DNA of 13,585 nucleotides from Candidatus Bathyarchaeota archaeon. GTDB lineage: Archaea; Thermoproteota; Bathyarchaeia; TCS64; B23. The notes under the pieces were generated by a model. The model was given only the letters and a program-made list of their open reading frames with translations, was not told where the DNA came from and ran no database searches. Positions 11,318 to 13,585 of this stretch are shown here, piece after piece. How positions within the stretch are numbered: position 1 is the stretch's first letter; each line of letters begins with the position of its first letter. The DNA is taken from the NCBI GenBank assembly GCA_029259285.1, contig JAPDJB010000073.1:1-13585 (forward strand), read 5' to 3'. Made by a program: the position numbers and the translations under genes.

Positions 11318-12388
11318 TCAGCGATAGGGAGGGGGAAGCTTGATTTTATGCTCCAGCTCCAAACCATCTCTCCAGGGTTGTTGTCTCCTTGCTCCGTTTA
11401 TAGCCTCGCTCGATCTTCCGTATCGCCTTTCGAACTCTCTCCTCGTTGAAGTCATGCTCGTCGCATAGGAATTGATGATGCCATCGACGTCTGGGGGCCT
11501 CCATTCTAGCTTGTAGTCGTCGGTCACCTCTGGGTTGAGGAAAAGCCTCTTAATGGCCTCTGGGGGAACTGGAAACTCGGCTCCCTCGATATGCTTCAAA
11601 GCCTCCTCAAGGCTGCCATGCTCCCTTATCAGCTTCAGCGCCCGTTTAGGCCCTATGCCCTTGACGCCGCCAGGATTGTAATCCGTTCCGACGAGGATGC
11701 CGATGTCTATGAGCTGTTCACGGCTTAGGCCTAGATGCTCCAGCATCGTCTCCAACTCTATAAGCTCCGGCTCGATCTTTATGTAGAGCTTCCTCCTAGG
11801 CAGCTTCCTCCTCCCCGTTATCGAGAGGTTCCGGACAAGTCTTGGAGCTCCGAAGAGTAGGGAGTCGAAGTCCTGGCTGGCTACGGCCCAGACATCGCCC
11901 TTCGAGGCCATGTAGGCCGATTGGGCCTCTCCCTCGGAGGGGGCCTGTATCCAGGGTATTCCCATCAGGGTCAGCAGCTTCTTCGCATCCTCGACGATGC
12001 CTGGCGTCGTGACGGCTGCCTGCTGGGCGTATCTCCTCGCCTCCTCCATGCGCCCCTCTCTGAGGGCCTCCTCATATCGCTCCTGGGCCTCCCTACGGGT
12101 CTCCATGCGCCTCTCAAGAGTTTCAGCCTTCAACAGCGGCGGCTTGCCATCGAAGACGTAGGCGACCTTTATCCCAGCCTCTACGAGATTCGCATTCCTA
12201 TAGATCAATCCGTTTAGATGGCTCGTTATCCGGCCCTCCCTGTCTCGGAGGGGTTCACCATAGCGGCCTCTTATGGTGGAGAGGAATTGGTAGAGGATGT
12301 TGTGGCCGTCGAAGACTATGATCTTACCGGCGAGATCCTTTAGGTCGATCTTCCTCGCCTCGACGATCTCCCTGAGCTGAACTCCCAC
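11318..12388 (-). CDS. fen: flap endonuclease 1 (FEN1), frameshifted near the C-terminus
   Basis: This structure-specific nuclease removes 5' flaps during Okazaki-fragment maturation and base excision repair. The core is complete: N domain with D27 (FDGHN) and D80 (VFDGKPP), I domain with E152/E154 (SEGEAQ) and D173/D175 (SQDFDSL), D236 (GTDYN), and the H3TH element NPGGVKGIGPKRA. The frame is normal up to N306 (WRPPDVDGIIN). After that the 356-residue product carries about 50 unfamiliar residues ending LPPPYR and has no PCNA motif. The expected C-terminus lies in another frame and ends at 11346 (see separate entry), which would give 347 residues. One base appears missing near 11468-11473. 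The start is GTG, one base after the stop of the winged-helix gene. Confidence 0.9.
   Translation of the reverse strand: MGVQLREIVEARKIDLKDLAGKIIVFDGHNILYQFLSTIRGRYGEPLRDREGRITSHLNGLIYRNANLVEAGIKVAYVFDGKPPLLKAETLERRMETRREAQERYEEALREGRMEEARRYAQQAAVTTPGIVEDAKKLLTLMGIPWIQAPSEGEAQSAYMASKGDVWAVASQDFDSLLFGAPRLVRNLSITGRRKLPRRKLYIKIEPELIELETMLEHLGLSREQLIDIGILVGTDYNPGGVKGIGPKRALKLIREHGSLEEALKHIEGAEFPVPPEAIKRLFLNPEVTDDYKLEWRPPDVDGIINSYATSMTSTRREFERRYGRSSEAINGARRQQPWRDGLELEHKIKLPPPYR
11346..11473 (-). other. out-of-frame FEN1 C-terminus with PIP box
   Basis: Read two bases out of phase with the upstream FEN1 frame, this stretch encodes FLCDEHDFNEERVRKAIRK followed by IERGYKRSKE and TTTLERWFGAGA, then TAA (11346-11348). 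This is the normal archaeal FEN1 ending. TTTLERWF (11361-11384) is the PCNA-interacting PIP box. Adding one A to the plus-strand run GGAATT at 11468-11473 would give G-I-I-N-F-L-C and join the frames cleanly. Confidence 0.85.
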
Positions 12389-12389
12389 C

Positions 12390-12611
12390 CTACTTCACCA
12401 ACTCTACTCTCCTCTTACCCCTCGCCATATTATAGACTCTTATCAAACCCCTGATCTCCAAGTCCATGATGAGATCCTCGAAGTTCCTCTTATCGAGCTT
12501 GCCATGGATCTTTGACACAGCCCTATATAGGCTATCGAACTCCAGGGCTCCGCTCCTCTCAAGGGTCTCAATTATGGTGATCGGTATCAATCTATCATTC
12601 ATAGGGTTCAC
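12390..12611 (-). CDS. small winged-helix protein, unknown function
   Basis: This 73-residue protein has a predicted helix-rich wHTH. ITIIETLERSGALEFDSLYRAVSK (12-35) gives helices one and two. KRNFEDLIMDLEIRGLIRVYN (41-61) looks like the recognition helix and first wing strand, and GKRRVELVK gives the second strand. The first codon is GTG (12609-12611), two bases after the cdc48 stop; an in-frame ATG at codon 4 is an alternative. The fen1 GTG follows its stop after a single base, so the three genes form a tight unit. I do not recognise a named family. It could be a DNA-binding regulator or a protein-protein wHTH module linked to the AAA ATPase (inference). Confidence 0.7.
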   Translation of the reverse strand: MNPMNDRLIPITIIETLERSGALEFDSLYRAVSKIHGKLDKRNFEDLIMDLEIRGLIRVYNMARGKRRVELVK

Positions 12612-12613
12612 CC

Positions 12614-13585
12614 TTACGCCACGGCCATTATGGGCCTCTGCTGAGCCTCCTTGAACCTCTTCTCCATATCCCTATACCACTTCTCCATCTCAGGGGTTAT
12701 CGAGGGCGCTATACCGGCCATCGCCTCCTCGAAGTCCTTTAGGGTTACCTCCTTGGCGTTGATATCTCTCCTCAAGGCGTTGAAGGCCGCCTCACGGCAG
12801 ACGGAGTCTATATCGGCACCTGAATACCCCTCCATACGCTTAGCCAGCTCCTCCAGGTTGACATCCTCAGCCAATGGCATATTCTTCGTCTTTATCTTCA
12901 ATATCTCGAGCCTCGCCTCATAGTCGGGGGGCGGAACATAGATGCGTCTATCGAAGCGTCCAGGCCTCAGCAGCGCTGGGTCGAGGATGTCAGGCCGATT
13001 GGTGGCTCCGATGACGACGACATTCTGAAGCGTTATGAGGCCGTCGATCTCTGTGAGGAGCTGACTGATAACCCGCTCGGTGACCCTTGAATCTCCATAG
13101 CCGAGGCCCCTGCTGGGGGCGATGGCGTCGATCTCATCGAAGAAGATGATGCTTGGGGCCGCCATCCTGGCCTTTCGGAATATCTCCCTAATCGCCTTCT
13201 CCGATTCGCCGACCCACTTACTGAAGATCTCAGGCCCCCTAACGGAGATGAAGTTGGCCTCAGACTCCGTCGCCACGGCCCTCGCCAGGAGGGTCTTACC
13301 GCAGCCTGGAGGGCCGTAGAGGAGGATTCCCTTCGGCGGTGTTATGCCCATCCTCTTGAAGGCATCTGGATGCTTCAGCGGCCACTCCACGGCTTCCCTC
13401 AGCCTCTGCTTCACATCCTCCAATCCGCCGATGTCATCCCAATGGACGTTTGGCGTCTCTATGTAGACCTCCCTCATCGCCGTCGGCGTTATCTCACGGT
13501 AAGAAGCCAGGAAGTCATCCATGGTGACAACCATCTGATCCAGAATCTCCTTCGGGATACGCTTCTCCTCCAAGTCGATCTTCGG
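12614..13585 (-). CDS. CDC48/VAT-type AAA+ ATPase, C-terminal part (cut by window edge)
   Basis: The frame is open to the right edge (PKIDLEEKRIPKEIL...), so the N-domain and first AAA module lie outside. The visible 323 residues are the D2-type AAA module. The linker PTAMREVYIETPNVHWDDIGGLEDVKQRLREAVEWPL is typical of CDC48. Walker A is GPPGCGKT, Walker B is IIFFDEID, sensor 1 lies in VVVIGATNRPD, and the arginine fingers are in LLRPGRFDRRI. The C-terminal helical domain contains EGYSGADIDSVCREAAFNALRR. The enzyme unfolds or extracts protein substrates with ATP, often feeding the proteasome. A TTG near 13573 is internal and not the true start. It heads a unit with the wHTH gene and fen1. Confidence 0.93.
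   Translation of the reverse strand, partial: PKIDLEEKRIPKEILDQMVVTMDDFLASYREITPTAMREVYIETPNVHWDDIGGLEDVKQRLREAVEWPLKHPDAFKRMGITPPKGILLYGPPGCGKTLLARAVATESEANFISVRGPEIFSKWVGESEKAIREIFRKARMAAPSIIFFDEIDAIAPSRGLGYGDSRVTERVISQLLTEIDGLITLQNVVVIGATNRPDILDPALLRPGRFDRRIYVPPPDYEARLEILKIKTKNMPLAEDVNLEELAKRMEGYSGADIDSVCREAAFNALRRDINAKEVTLKDFEEAMAGIAPSITPEMEKWYRDMEKRFKEAQQRPIMAVA

Noticed and set aside
13122..13573. TTG at 13573 as the start of a short AAA ATPase
   Set aside because: The frame stays open to the window edge, and the residues before it (PKIDLEE) fit an internal part of CDC48, so the gene is partial.
1..13585. CRISPR array, transposase, integrase, toxin-antitoxin or defence system
   Set aside because: No regularly spaced repeats, terminal inverted repeats with a transposase, or matching protein families were seen.

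Overview
The window reads as a chromosomal stretch of an archaeon, probably a hot-environment or anaerobic lineage of the TACK/Bathyarchaeia kind (inference). The case for Archaea is strong: ribosomal protein L40e, an Alba chromatin protein, FEN1, a CDC48-type AAA ATPase, Pth2, an archaeal-type AspRS, a geranylgeranyl-reductase-family flavoprotein, an archaeal Zn-ribbon translation protein, a NusA-like KH protein, TATA/BRE-like boxes about 25 to 30 nt before starts, and many GTG or TTG starts. Gene density is high, with frequent ATGA or TGATG overlaps and single-copy tRNAs scattered between genes.

Layout. Positions 1-224 are AT-rich and hold only a hairpin plus T-run, followed by tRNA-Leu(CAG) on the minus strand. 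A TauE/SafE (TSUP) transporter (minus) faces a two-gene unit for a MoaD/ThiS-like ubiquitin-fold sulfur carrier and its E1-like adenylyltransferase (plus). Next come a four-TPR protein with AT-rich codon use and a 65-aa two-helix membrane protein, overlapping by four bases. A gap of about 410 bp (2995-3405) has no gene but contains a 23-bp palindrome. tRNA-Glu(TTC), a FUN14-like membrane protein and tRNA-Met/Ile2(CAT) follow. An ArsR-type regulator is divergent from an FKBP-type prolyl isomerase that overlaps a geranylgeranyl reductase-like flavoprotein; the gap between the divergent genes is built of nested inverted repeats.

A duplicated zinc-ribbon protein and a Zn-ribbon RNA-binding protein are divergent, and a seven-repeat secreted beta-propeller protein converges on the latter. 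The translation/chromatin unit alba - NusA-like KH - aspS - pth2 runs on the minus strand, divergent from L40e, and tRNA-Val(CAC) follows L40e. The right end carries cdc48 (cut by the window edge) - winged-helix protein - fen1 with gaps of 1 or 2 nt.

Most of the window is informational and protein-quality-control housekeeping; I see no CRISPR array, insertion sequence or defence island. The observation most worth following up is that fen1 loses its reading frame after residue 306. The normal C-terminus, including a PCNA-binding PIP box, lies intact in another frame just downstream. Other points of interest are the palindromic promoter and operator candidates, the ubiquitin-like/E1 pair beside a sulfur-compound transporter, and AspRS specificity residues that match neither textbook class.
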